Source: Nageia nagi | Taxonomy: Eukaryota; Pinophyta | Length of the DNA: 64,000 nt | NCBI GenBank assembly: GCA_050084985.1 | Contig: JBITNC010000001.1 | Coordinates: forward strand, 85,312,001-85,376,000 | Direction of reading: 5' to 3' | In this document: positions 25,497-37,514 of the stretch, piece by piece | Layout: every line of letters starts with the position of its first letter | How positions within the stretch are numbered: the first letter of the stretch is position 1 | Notes under the pieces: model-generated | What the model was told of the DNA's origin: nothing | Databases searched by the model: none | Seen by the model: the letters and a program-made list of their open reading frames with translations, nothing else | Position numbers and translations under genes: made by a program

Positions 25497-26404
25497 GTAA
25501 ATGCAAGAAGATGAGTCCCTTTTTGGAGGAAGTCTTAGGAACTACTAGGTTCTTGTATTTATTTAATAACTTTTTAATTTTTTAAAATTATGAAAAAATA
25601 TATATGTACAATTTGCATACAATTCTTGACAAGTTAAAAAAATATTAAAAATGATATGTTTAAGCCAAATTATGCTTGATGGATACAAGCACTTTTTGAT
25701 AATTAGGGCCAATAAAAAAATACAAAAATATCCTGAATAATCTTTAGTTTCTTAGGTACCTTTTTCTAAAAGGATTTCAAAAAATATTTTAATTTGTGTT
25801 GAATTATTCTTGATGAAAATGATGGGGTATGGTCTTGAAATTGTATTTTTTAAATAGTGGATTTTGTATTTGTTTACTTACTATTTATTTTTTTATAATT
25901 GTGAAAAAAATAGTATATTTGTAGAGTCTACATACAATTATTCACAAGTTATAAAAAAATGATAAGTTTTGGTCAAATTATGCTTCACAAGAACAAGCAC
26001 TTTTTGAAATGAAAATCAAGGCTAATAAAAAATTATATTCATGAAAAAATTATAAAAAGATATCCTACACAATCTTTAGTGTATTAGGTATCTTTGCCCA
26101 AAAGTATTTAAAAAAAATATTTTAATTTAAGTCCAATTATGCATGTCAGACACAATGGGGTATGGTAATGAAACTATATTTTTAAAAAGTGTTTTGTAAA
26201 CATGCTTAAAAAATATTAATTTTTATCATCTAGGTATTGAAATAAATGGTATATTTGACAACTAGACTTTGAGCACTACATTTTTACCCAAGTGGCCGTT
26301 TTTAATAAGAGCTCTTAATTTTGAGATCAAGGGTGTTTAAACTTGAAAATCAAGGAGAACACTCACTTTTTGGTCAAAATTAGGACTTATCTTCTTATAC
26401 TTAC
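25497..26404 (+). mobile_element. R1 dispersed repeat, copy 4 (most complete)
   Basis: Ends are inverted: the first 22 bases (starting GTAAATGCAAGAAGATGAG) match the reverse complement of the last 22 at 18 positions. The element interrupts sequence that is continuous in copy A at about 9130 (ATCTATGAG before, CCAATA after), which defines it as an insertion. Inside, a module of about 260-300 bp is tandemly duplicated (about 25600-25860 and 25930-26200). No ORF of note. A clean target duplication is not visible. Confidence 0.72.
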
Positions 26405-26419
26405 CCATAATTCCCAATA

Positions 26420-27180
26420 AGATACAAAATTTATAGCAAATTTGAATACTATGCAAGTGGATGTCCATATAATATAGTAGAAGAGAAAGTGCCAAGGTAG
26501 GTGGGAAGGCTAATTTATAGACACCAACAATAAATAGTTTGGAAGTAGCAAAGTAATACCAAAATGTAGTTTAAAAATAGAAATAAATAAGCCCTCATGT
26601 TACATTTCCAAAAAGGCTGAATACTCCAACTCCTTTTAGGCTTTTATACTAATTGAAAATAATCCATCCAACCAACTATGGTATATAAGAATAAAGGAAA
26701 TAAAGGAAGATGCTAATATGGAGGTTAAAACTTTTGGAAAAGAGATAGTTTAAGTTGATGTCTCATGGAAAAATGTTCAAGATCATAAATGGGAAAGAAA
26801 AAAGAGTGAACAAAATGAAGAAGGAAGAAGGCATGAATATGAAGAACAATAGAAAATTGAAACTCTAAAAGAAAAATTAATTTTAGAGAAAAGAAAAGAA
26901 TGAGAAGAAGAAGAAGAGATATGGATAAGAGAGAATGATTAAAATATTAAGGAAGTACAAATGAAAGCTTATTTAAACATGTTAAAAGTACTAAAATCAA
27001 GAAATAATTGTAAAGAAGCTACATGTAAAGTTGCTGAAGAATCCAAGGATCATTACAAAAACTTAGAGAAAAGGGAGGGCTCGATGAAAAGAAAAGAATG
27101 GAAAGTACTAAGATTAGTTTAGGGCTAAGTAAGAGATTCTTTTTTGAGATACCTAGGAATGAAGGATTAACAAAATAGGG
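26420..27180 (+). pseudogene. Decayed ORF of unknown family, copy B
   Basis: This is the counterpart of the decayed ORF of copy A. The charged helix-rich stretch is at about 26845-27100, with its own stops and indels. It is more eroded than copy A, and its identity is equally unknown. Confidence 0.4.
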
Positions 27181-27793
27181 GTGGAAAAAAGCTTATATGT
27201 ATCTATGTTGTAAAAGAAGAAATTAGAAAGATGAAAGAACCACTAAAAATAATTTTTGAATTTCTTTTTCATATAGATATGACACAATCATCATGATAGA
27301 ATCTATTTGTAGTTATTGTACACTTCATTTTTCTACCAATTTGTGATATTGGGTTGTTGTAGCAAAGTAATTTATCTTCAAAGAAGTAATCTCTTGATAC
27401 TTTGTAATTGTTTAGTTGTAGTCTATATACCAACATATATTCAATATTTTTTTCGCTAGGTTGTGAGATCCTATCAAAACCCTCTTTGTTACCCTTGAAA
27501 AAAAAAACTATATATTATAAATTTTCTTAAGATTACAAATCATTTAAATCTCAACAATAATTAGTATTCATATACTAAAATGTTTATAGGATAGGTAAGT
27601 ACCTTAACATAAAAGAATAATATTTGACTATAAATAAATATAGATATAAAGATTATTAAGATTATATATTTATTTGTACATATAAATTGAACCTTATATG
27701 AAAATGTTAATAAATTTTATAAGTAAAGAATTAATGAAAGATACAAATTGATATATGAACCTTGTAGTATAATTAATCAATAGAATTGAATCA

Positions 27794-29689
27794 TGTTAGG
27801 TGAGTTGGAGAGAAGATAGATCCTTATTGCATTTAGGATTAGCAATAGATCCTAATTACATGGCATATTTTGTAATTATCATTTCTATATTTAGGAAAAT
27901 ATCTAGGTTGTAACTCCTTATGTTAAATTAGTCTATTTTTAGAATGTAACTCCTAGAGGAAATCACTGTAGGAGAACATATTGATGTGAGATTATTTTAT
28001 TTATAGAAACTACTATTGAAAAGCTATTGAAAGTGTCATTATGGTTGGTGAAGCCAAAAGGGATGGAGACTTAGTTGCTAAAGAGATAAAGTCTATAATA
28101 GGAAGAAAGAGGTCTTGATGGAGAGAGCTTGGAGATTGGAAAAAAAAGCTCAGTTGGAGAATAAACATAATGTGGCATCTTGGTGAACCAAACATAGATT
28201 ATAATTGAGAAGCTATAGATTTGTATCCCTTCTTGGTTGTGTATTGTATTAATTTGTAATGCAATGGAAGATTTCGTGGAGGATGTATCCTAGGTTTGGC
28301 TGAACCTCAATATTTTATGTATTTCTTTTATCTATGTATGGTAATATTCTATTTTGTCTAATATTTTTCCACATTAATTATTAGAATGGTTTGCTCTCAA
28401 GTTTTATATTTTATATATGGATTCCCAACAATTAGTATTAGAGCATGTTTAGGATTAAGGTTGAGTGTGAGTATGATAGAAGAAGAGAGATCTAGATATG
28501 AATATTATTTGGAATGTAAAGGAGGACATGGTCATTATCACTCTTTGGAGATTGCTAGTATAGGAAACTCATTTTAAGCCTCCATTCAAAATACTAGAAC
28601 GTTTCAGATATGTAGCAAGAGATAGTTGGCTACTTATCTTTACTCTATCTCTTCTAAAATTTCTTGGATGTACTTTGGAGTGGAAAAGATTTTTCTAATG
28701 TTATTATTAATTACAAAACATCAAATATTGGCAAAGTAATGTGAGAAATGAAAACAAATATCCAAGGGTTGAAAATGGCACATATTTGGCACATATATTT
28801 TGAGATGATGATGGTTGTATCATCATGATACATTGGTGATTGTGGATGTTGAAATATCATAGAGTAGTGGTAAGTTGGATTGTGTATTGCTTGTTGGTCA
28901 TAGGTAAAAGTGCACATAGTTGACACTTGTGGAAGTGTAGAGCATGGACTTAATATTCTAGTGTGGTTAACATCCCTTTATTGGTTGAAGAGTTATCTTC
29001 AATGGATTGTACTAGCGATAGAGTTATTGTGGATAAGGTACTCTCCTTGGGTGGTTAAAGACTCATCTTTAGCAGTTGTAATAGTATAGGAGCTATTGTA
29101 AATTAGTTTCCAAGTGGGATATTATTAGATTATGGAGCTTGATTACATTTAGGACTAGCACTAGAGCTTGATTGCATGCCATAATTTGTAACTATTATTT
29201 CTATGTTTATGCAAATCTCTGGGTTGTAACTTCTTGTGTTAAATTAGTCTATTCTTGAAATGTAACTCCAAAAGTAAATCATAGTAGAAGTACATGTTTA
29301 TGTGAGGTTATTTTATTTATAGAAACTTATACTAAAAAGCTATTCATAGAGTCTACAGTAGGATGGAAGACCTCTTGATAAAGAGAGTTTGGATCTTAGC
29401 AAAGAGAGCTTGATTGGAGGAGAAACATGGTGTGACATCTTAGTGAACTAGAACGAGATTATAGTTGGGATGATATGGATTTATATCCCTTTTTGGTTGT
29501 GTATTGTATTGGTTCATAATACAATGGAAATGTCTTCAAGGATGTAACCTTGATTTGAATGAACCTTAGTATTTTGTATGTTTCTCTTGCCTATGCATGG
29601 TCTTCTTTTGTCTAGTCTAATATTGTTCCACATTAATTATTAGAATGGTTATCTCTCAAGTTTTGTATTGTATATATGGATTCCCAACA
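27794..29689 (+). mobile_element. Short LTR retroelement without coding capacity
   Basis: Two direct repeats, 27794-28430 (637 bp) and about 29122-29689, flank about 690 bp. The first begins TGTTAGGTGAG and both end TTCCCAACA. A primer-site-like TAGTATTAGAGC (28433-28444) follows the left LTR, and a polypurine tract (AAGTGGGATA, 29112-29121) precedes the right one. The interior contains no gag, protease, integrase or RT; only short chance ORFs (28386-28577, 28711-28926 minus). It is either a copia element deleted for its whole coding region or a non-autonomous element mobilised by another copia. A target duplication is not clear. Confidence 0.82.
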
Positions 29690-29930
29690 GAAGGGGAAAT
29701 TGAAAACTCTCAAGTGGAAAAAAGAGGTCCTAGGTTGAAAACTATGCCCCCTCACATGCATGTGGATATGTTATATCAATTCGAGAGTAGTTAGGTTAGC
29801 TGGCATGGATCAAACCCCATGTAACTTTGACGAAAGAGAACCTCCAAGACATAGAATCCAATTCCAAAGTTAATTCCCAACAAAAAATGATTTACCACAA
29901 AAAAATCATAAAAAAAAATTAAAACGAATA
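29690..29930. other. Short unmatched segment in copy B
   Basis: About 240 bases between the LTR element and the resumption of homology to copy A, with no counterpart in A. No feature recognised. Confidence 0.4.
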
Positions 29931-30189
29931 ATGCTAAATTAATTCATGGTTCATATATTTTAAATTAATTATATAACTTATATTAAAAACTTTTCTTCTT
30001 AAAAATAAAAATTATATTCTCAATAACTTAAGTCAATCAATTTAATTTAGTATTAATAAAATAAACATTAAAATTTACCTTAATAATTATCTTATATTTT
30101 AATTATTCTTTACTAAAAGATTGAAGTGCCCTTTTTCAAATTTTATATATATAAGGAATGTTTTTGTTCTTTCATCCTTTTATAAATTC

Positions 30190-30575
30190 ACTTCATGCTG
30201 TATCTAAATGGCAATAGGATTGTAATATATAGTCGAATACATATGGTAGTCCGTAATAATTCTTTTTAAGCCAAAGCAAAAGTTAGCATTTCGAAGAAAA
30301 TTGAAATTCTCAACAGATTACAATCCTATTTCTATTTAGATTAAAAAAAAAAAAAAGGTTAGCATTTCCAAGCAAATTCTAAATCTCAACATATTACAAT
30401 CCTATTTCCATTTAGATACAGTTTGAGAATACAGTCAAATTCAGAATATATATAGTCGTCCTTAATCACTCCTTTTAAGGCAAAGGTTAGGGTTTCCAAC
30501 CAAGTTGTAATTCTCAACAGATTACAATCCTATTTCCATTTAGTTACATATTGCAAATACAGTCGAATTAATAAA
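30190..30575. repeat. Tandem repeat, about 150-bp unit, copy B
   Basis: Same modules as 11487-11862, about three units including one shortened unit next to an A-rich run at 30345-30356. Confidence 0.72.
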
Positions 30576-30599
30576 AAGATAAAGAACAAGCCCAGTTCT

Positions 30600-31700
30600 T
30601 AATATAGCTTTTATTAATATACTGGCTAAAGAACTACATAAAACGGTAATCGCGGTTAGATTGTATGTTTATGAAAAGTTTGCTTGTCATTTCGTGTTAT
30701 TATAAAGAAAGATCTTAATGGTAGAAGAAGCAACCCATGCATGTCGTTATGATCTCTTGTGTAGGTGTAATTTCTTAGCAGGAGCATTGAAGAACTACTT
30801 CCGAGATTCGTACTTGCGACCTTTTATGGAAGAGGTCTCAGAACTGGTAGGATGAGTTTTCAGACCCTCAAAAAATCTTTTCCATGGCTCTGTAGTTCCA
30901 TTTCATTGTTCAGCAGCTGTTAGGAAACAGACACGCCGGCCCACATGAAAAGGGTTGTCTTTATACAGTACACACGTGATAGTCTCCAGTATAGGGACCT
31001 TCGTGGTTAGGAGGCAAGCTAGGAAGCCTTTCCTTCACAAACCTCCAAATTATTTTGACATTCCTATGAGATATCATAAAAAAATCCCAGAAGGCAAACA
31101 ATTCGACACTCATGAACTTAAGCAGGAGAAGGTCTGTTTCCAACTAAATGAAAGAGAAAAAGTAAATGTAAATGTAAATGTTTTCCTTCAGTGTTTCTGG
31201 ATTGATTCCGTGGAGGTGACATCCATCAATAAAACCAATGGAATACGCTTATCCATCCTTCCCCAAAAACATGCGGTCATCAAAGAAAACGAACAATCCA
31301 TGGTTTACGTACAGTTTCTGAATTCTAAATTCATTCACCTCTTCTCTTTGTCAAAGCACTCATTGTTGGTTTTGGATGGGCTTTATACTGGTGTTATCCT
31401 CTTTCTGCCAATGCGACATGTAAGCCTTCTAAGAAGAATCTTTTCCATTTCGGTCCCCGCTCTGATTTTATGTCACGAGAAGTCATTTCTTGTCTCGAAG
31501 GTCGAAAGAAAATACAAAGTATTCAGTAAGAAACATTTGTCTTTTAATCTAACATTTTTTGGCACTTGCGTAATGGAATCTTCGAACACATTTCCAAACA
31601 CTGTCTAGACTATCATGACGCTGATGGTCGGAATTTTCCTAAAACAAGGAATCAAACATTAACAACTCATTAGCTTCAAAGGGTCTCTAGTCGGAAGGGT
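30600..31700 (-). pseudogene. Gene-like tail of unknown identity, copy B
   Basis: Minus-strand ORF 30961-31143 ends with the same SLPPNHEGPYTGDYHVCTV and stop as copy A, with a conserved AATAAA-type signal near 30612. Upstream frames (31150-31330) are recognisably the same DNA as 12350-12540 but broken. The opposite strand happens to be open for 217 codons (30955-31608). That frame is shifted in copy A and I do not regard it as the gene. Product unknown. Confidence 0.35.
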
Positions 31701-31729
31701 TTCAATAGTGCCCTGCAAATGAAAAAATT

Positions 31730-32395
31730 GAAATGCAAATCAATGGTGATGAAATAAGTGTATGTCTTTTTGAAAAATGTCTGTCTGACTATGTAAAGTG
31801 TTGGACACTACACCACCACAACAGAGCGCCATCTCTGTATTAGATATATTATATTCAGTCTGAAAGGCTAAACTAGCAAGTATTTGAAAAGTTCGAAATT
31901 GCCGTTATGCATTTCCTACACATTGGATACATTCCACACTGTTCCTTCCAAATACTTCCTGGTTTAAATTTATCTCCATTTAATCTTCACCTTTCCAAAA
32001 TACATTCAACCGTATAGGAATTTTGAGGGCATAAGTTGCACAGCCCATGACATTGCAGGACTCTCTGAAACGGCAGGTTCACGTTCAAATGTACGAAGTC
32101 AATATGCTGATGTCATCAACAAACTTATTAATAATGTATAAGGGTAAGAATAAGTTCAGTTCGCTTAAATTTGTTGTTAATTTAGTGAAAAGTATATTAA
32201 AGTGAGTTCAGCTTAAAGGAATCGGTAAGCTAGTGGATGTTGAAGTCTCTTATGATTTTAAGTTCAAATCATTTAACCTATTTTAAAAAAATGTTTAAAT
32301 ATAGTAGATATGATCATGATCCAATGAAAATTTGATGACTTTGACATCTTAATAGAAGGTAAACCCCAACAAAATAACAGAATACATGTATGCAA
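31730..32395. other. Conserved non-coding flank of copy B
   Basis: Matches 19281-19985 beyond the copia insertion in copy A. No ORF, but similarity is clear over the whole block. Confidence 0.7.
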
Positions 32396-33600
32396 ATATT
32401 AAACCCTAAAACAGACGGTATCCGAATTAATTTGACCCTCACAAAGACTACGAACAACGAGCCTTATTGTCTTCGTATGTGAAGGTTTTTGAGCGACATA
32501 GTTTCTGAATGAAGTTGCTACTACCTTGAATTGATGCATGAGATAAAGAATCAAAATAATTGAAAAAGAAAATTAATATTATGAGTTGTTATATATAAAG
32601 AAGTTTGATATATTGAAGATAAACGTCATATGCATTGTTGACATATATTTTGTGGGATTCATAACAAATTTATGCATAAAGTATAATAAACGCAGCCCGT
32701 TTCTCATAGTCCTAATACAATGGATTCAGAATGTAACCACACTTCTACAATCCCAAAACCGTCCTATCTTTATAATCTTTGGAATATCATACTTTCAATT
32801 ATAAAATCACATCACCAATATCCAAAGCATCCTCAATTGACACACATGACAAAGGTAAAATCGACTGATACATACATCCGCACTGCACTAAGTAGGTAGT
32901 CTTCATATGCATAACTATTCAATCTAAATTGCCTTTATTGCATACTGTCTTATCTTGTAGAGGACTTTGACAGATAAGATAAAAAAGAATACATTGGATT
33001 CCACTTGTGTACTGGAAATAAAATTACACACTACAGTAAACATAGTCTTTCTATTTAAGACATTTTGAGAAAGTGTGATGTCACATTAGACAGAGAATGA
33101 GTTTACTTCAGTCATAATCTGCATTTTCATTGAAAACAAATAACCATATACATTAACCCAAACCTATGTTTACTGTGCTCAAGCCATGGCTTTCTCATTA
33201 GGGTGAACAGATGAAGCCTATTTTCACTCCAGAAAAATTATGAGTGAAGCTTGCAGAACCTATGTGACATACAGTTACATTCTTCTTTTTAAGGGATATG
33301 GATTAAGATTTTTATTTGCATTATACCCATTTTATGTTCATTGTTAGCTGTTCCACCAGCGTCATGAAAAAAATTATGTACTTCACTTTTTCAAATTTCT
33401 CATATATATGTATATATATATATAGAGAGAAAGAGATATACATCGTTCTTTGTCTCTAAGAAGTGATTGATCACTCGATTATAATGTTTCTAAAACGTGA
33501 TAAAAGACATTCTTTTTAACAGTAAAGGGTATGTTCTTCACATAAAATTCACTACCTTGTTGGAATAACGAGTATCAAACTAAAGATGGAAAACAATTTT
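32396..33600. other. Spacer downstream of the zinc-finger gene
   Basis: No gene recognised. A TA-rich tract with adjoining GA repeats lies at about 33403-33440. ORF 32586-32804 is probably chance. Confidence 0.5.
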
Positions 33601-33616
33601 TGTAGAAAAGGGTAAT

Positions 33617-33622
33617 TTTATT
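33617..33622 (-). terminator. Distal poly(A) signal of the zinc-finger gene
   Basis: AATAAA on the minus strand about 155 bases after the stop codon. Confidence 0.45.
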
Positions 33623-33699
33623 CACTTATGAAGTTTAATACTACAATACCAAAAACATAATTACAATCAGAAGCATAAGTTGCAGGTACCTGTATTGTA

Positions 33700-33705
33700 T
33701 TTATT
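33700..33705 (-). terminator. Proximal poly(A) signal of the zinc-finger gene
   Basis: AATAAA on the minus strand about 70 bases after the stop codon, a plausible near-upstream element. Confidence 0.5.
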
Positions 33706-33774
33706 GGATGATATCTAAAACGAATATGCGAAAATAATAATGATAAATGAATACTGTCAATATAACGGCCCCTC

Positions 33775-34317
33775 CTACTTTTTATCTCCAAGTCGAAGCT
33801 CCAGGTCCAAGCCATCATCTTTATCCTCATCTTCTTCTTTATTGTCCAAACTCAATCTCAAGTCCTCTCCAGATCTCCGCATCAAATTCAGTTCCGACAC
33901 ATCTTTCGGATCCTTCATCAAATTCAACTGAGTTCTCTGCACCTCATCTATCCTATGCACTTTATTAGAATCCAAACTCACATAAGGAGAAGATGACCCA
34001 ACCAAAGGTCCGCCATAGCCATATGGCTCGCCCATATTAAACCCCGATTTTTGATGGGCACTCGAAGAACCTTGTTCGCTTGTTTGCTGTTGTCCGGTTT
34101 GTTTAAGCGCCGCCCGAGCCTTGCGGTGGACGTTCATATGACCACCCAGAGCCTGCGCCGAAGTAAACCCTCTTCTGCAAAACGTACAAATATACAACCT
34201 AGCCGAATCCCCCATATGACCACCCTCTAAATTCTCTTCTTCTTGTACCTCCACATGCTCTTCCTCCTCCTCCTCCTCCTTCTCCTCTTCTTCCTCTCTT
34301 GAACGTTTTTTTGTCAT
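33775..34317 (-). CDS. C2H2 zinc-finger transcriptional repressor (SUPERMAN-like, QALGGH)
   Basis: Intact 180-codon single-exon ORF from ATG (34315-34317) to TAG (33775-33777); an in-frame TTG one codon upstream is not used. A basic KKRSR (residues 3-7, possible nuclear signal) is followed by a long acidic Glu run (about 8-29). One C2H2 finger lies at about 42-64 (Cys44, Cys47, His60, His64) and contains the plant-specific QALGGH. It is followed by a Gln/Ser/Gly-rich linker. The C-terminus holds LRLSL (153-157) and LDLELRL (170-176), the second a classic EAR motif that recruits TOPLESS-type corepressors. The single finger plus terminal EAR fits the SUPERMAN/RABBIT EARS/ZFP10-11 group, nuclear DNA-binding repressors of development. 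No intron, as usual for that group. The acidic run replaces the more neutral N-terminus common in relatives. Ortholog not assigned. Confidence 0.92.
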   Translation of the reverse strand: MTKKRSREEEEEKEEEEEEEHVEVQEEENLEGGHMGDSARLYICTFCRRGFTSAQALGGHMNVHRKARAALKQTGQQQTSEQGSSSAHQKSGFNMGEPYGYGGPLVGSSSPYVSLDSNKVHRIDEVQRTQLNLMKDPKDVSELNLMRRSGEDLRLSLDNKEEDEDKDDGLDLELRLGDKK

Positions 34318-34489
34318 CAAGACATGACGAGAAACAATAAGACCTAAATGATGATGAGCACAGTTCGCTCAGTCAAAGGCTACAGCAATATATTCAAAAT
34401 AGTTTATTATTAACGTTGTGATCTCGTGAGTGTACATGCAAAGACGAGATAGGTGGGATGGAAGGATCCGATTCCTGTAGGTGCTACTC

Positions 34490-34498
34490 CATTTATAG
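34490..34498 (-). promoter_or_regulatory. TATA box of the zinc-finger gene
   Basis: The minus strand reads CTATAAATG about 175 bases upstream of the ATG, allowing a 5' UTR of roughly 140 bases. The sequence from 34500 to about 34850 is richer in G+C than the surroundings and is the likely proximal promoter. Confidence 0.65.
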
Positions 34499-34859
34499 GG
34501 AGTCAAACTGAACAATTGTCTGCTTCCGGGCCGCAATCCAGTGCAGTGCGGATGTTAACGGACAGCTAAAATGTTGATGTAGGGGAGTAGAATTGAAGAA
34601 AAAGCCGACAAAATAGGTCCTCGGCGGCATCACCATTAGAGCAACCACCACTTGGCATTAGCAGGCCATTTCTTAACCGGCTTGGACTCGTTCACCGCCT
34701 ATTTCCCCTCTGCCAACGAAAATAGCGTCCTTTTTCATGCACCAGTCTGTCCTCCAACGCCAAAGGTTTTCCATATATAACAGTAAACGGTGTCTCCAAC
34801 GAAACGTTAGGTGAGGCATCATCAAGGTGGACTGGAATTTTACCATGTATGTAAATTAA

Positions 34860-36199
34860 TTGTAGTTAAATCTTAGTTTTCAAGTCCTATGTCTTTATCG
34901 ACTCGTCGAATTCTCTATCCATGCGTCGGATGCAAGTGATTGGTTTTCCGTTCTATAAGTTTTTTGTTGCAACTGTTACTCTGGAACTACATGCATGCAT
35001 GGTGATATGTCATTTTGTCAACATTTTACATAAATACAAGTTCTTGCTGTTGCCGCTGCTTGTTGGATTATGTATGTTGTGAATAAGATATAACTAGGTA
35101 CGATTACGGATTTATACCAGCCACTTGTTCATTTCTAAGTAGACCATCCATTGGGAGAAGTGAATGGGGTGTGCAGAACACTGCGTGTTGAACTTTTGTA
35201 TTGGCATACTAATTTTTACTGAAAATAAAACATCTTATGGAAAGTATTATCTAGGTGTTGTGAGCCAAGAATAATGATGGATCATCTAGAATAATATCTC
35301 TTGAAGAACAAGTTAGAAATCTTTGACCCTAACACTTGTAGAAATTTTTATTTTTATTTTTTATCATCTTTATTTTGTTTAGTTCAACTTTTTATTTGTT
35401 AAGTTAAATTTGTGAAATACCTCAATTAAGAATGCTATCAAATTAAAACTCTTTTTGTTGTTCTTGTAATTCTAACTTTGTTCTTGTTTTTTTAAATTAT
35501 CCCTCATTCCACCATCTCCCACCATGCCCATATCCTTTTTAGCATGGAAGTGCAACCCTCACCATCTACCTATTTTAATTTTTATTTCTTTCTTAACATT
35601 TTTTTCTAACATCATTCAATGATGAAGAATCATATTAATAGACCATGAAATTTAATCCTTTACCTTTCTAAAAATACGAAGAGAATTGAATGATGGAATA
35701 ATATAATACATCAAATATTTATTATCCTTTGTAGGTTAGGGTGATACTCATGATCGATGTTGCTCAAATACAATCTTAAAGAAGAATATTATTTTTAGCC
35801 TTAATAAGGCTAGAAACTTTCCCTATAAGCCCTTCGCTACAATTACATGTTACCAAATTATGATAGGATCTTAAGCTAGTTAAACTTTATGAGGCTCAAC
35901 TAGTTCAAATAAAAGTTAGGTTATATTGGTTAAAGTTCAATAATAAGGATCCTAAGGAGTTTCTCTAAGAGACACAAATCATGTACATTTAATACATGAG
36001 ATAATATCTCACATATTTAATTGATATTTATCATGCATTTTTTAACACTATGAACAAGTATTCTCATCTAAGGATTCTTCCCCCACCAACATACAATCAC
36101 TTTATGAGGGTATTATGATGGTTTCCTTTTACTTTCCCCCATTATATTAGGTATCTTATGATAGACCCATAATGCTAGAAGATTTGATGACTACTAAGG
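34860..36199. other. Spacer upstream of the zinc-finger gene
   Basis: No coding pattern or repeat recognised. Confidence 0.5.
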
Positions 36200-36683
36200 T
36201 GTAACAAAACCTTAATTGCACTTAAAACTCCCATACTAAAGCTTATTGGTTTTATCTTTCACATATAGTCTAAGAACCAATTACTTGTAGACAGATTATC
36301 AGATTGCACAACCACTTACAAGACTGGCCTATCGGTTAACTAATCAGCTTGTCGATTGGTGCTGAGTATTACATTTTTTTTTTGAATTGTCTCTTCATTT
36401 TTGCTTTGTAAATGGAATGCGAACTTAACAATCTAGGTCGCCTTCAGTTTGTTGGATGTATTTATCCTTCATTCCAAGATGTAAATTTAGTTGGAGTTTG
36501 TTCTCAATAATCAATACAAATTTATGGGTATTGTGTGAATTTGTGAGCTTCCATTGATGAATGCATTCTACCTTTGATTTGCAAAACTAATTTAAGCATT
36601 GTAATTCATTTTTTTTGTTTATGTTTAATAACTTCATTTGGTATTAGAGATTCATTGGATTAGTTTGGATTTAAGAAGTTATC

Positions 36684-37300
36684 CATGAAAGAACAAGAAG
36701 ACATGGTAAGAAACTCAAATACAATTCTCATTCTAGATTTTGATGGGAGTGATTATGAGTATTGAAGTGTTCAGATGAAGACTCTCTTGAAGAGATGAGG
36801 CTACCAAATATTGTAGAAGCTAGCTATAGTGATCCTATAGATTAGAATGCCTTGAGTGTAGATGAAAAGAAAGAAAAAAAATCCATAGCTCTCTCCTTCA
36901 TCCAAGCAACTTTGGACAAGAGCATTTTTTCCATAATCTCAACATATCTCACCCAAAAAGCATGGGCAACATTGAGAGAAGGCTACCAAGGGAGATTGAA
37001 GGTGAAAGAGGTGAGGCTCCAAATATTAAAGAAGGGAATTAGAAAATCTAAAGCAAGAAGATAAGGAAATTGCTAGAGATTATTATGCGAGAGTGAAAGT
37101 TGTAGTCAATAAATTGGTCACTCTAGGAGAGAAGATTAAGAAGGATGTTGTCATCAAGAAAGTATTGAGGACTTTGATAGAGAAGTATGATATTGTTGTA
37201 CTCATAATTGAGAAGATGAAATACCTCTCAACTATGGAAATTGATAATTTGATTGGTTCTCTAACATCTAATGAAGAGAGAATGTTAAAAAGAGCAAAAT
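36684..37300 (+). pseudogene. copia-2 gag
   Basis: ATG at 36684 begins a frame with several stops and shifts. The pieces at 36852-37064 (LSFIQATLDKSIFSIISTYL, then AWATLREGYQG) and 37093-37302 (VNKLVTLGEKIKKDVVIKKV) match the UBN2/retrotransposon gag pattern of plant copia, in which capsid protein is encoded. Confidence 0.8.
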
Positions 37301-37514
37301 AAAAGTAAACAATAATGATGAGAAAGAATTCTCCATCAAACTAAATGAAGGACAAGGTGGAGGTTCAATATGAAGAGGCAGATTCAGAAGAGGTGTAAGA
37401 AGAGGCTCTTTTGGAAGAGGTAGAGAAAGAGAACAAATTTCTAAGAATGGACTAGCATATGCATCAAGGGGGAAACACTCTGAAAGAGGTGGAAGAGCTA
37501 AAGACAATATAAAT

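Larger units (their letters stand above)
25178..32395 (+). repeat. Ancient duplicated segment, copy B
   Basis: Collinear with copy A (blocks given there). Copy B lacks the copia-1 insertion, so it preserves that empty site near 31720. It carries its own insertions: R1 (25497-26404) and a short LTR element (27794-29689). Relative to A it has also lost about 480 bases corresponding to 8540-9030. Confidence 0.85.

Noticed and set aside
30955-31608. 217-codon plus-strand ORF
   Set aside because: Longest open frame in copy B, but the homologous DNA in copy A (12184-12550) is frame-shifted on that strand. The conserved peptide and poly(A) signal lie on the opposite strand.
33740-33968. Plus-strand ORFs opposite the zinc-finger gene
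   Set aside because: Antisense shadows of the EAR and acidic regions; serine/leucine-rich by mirror composition.
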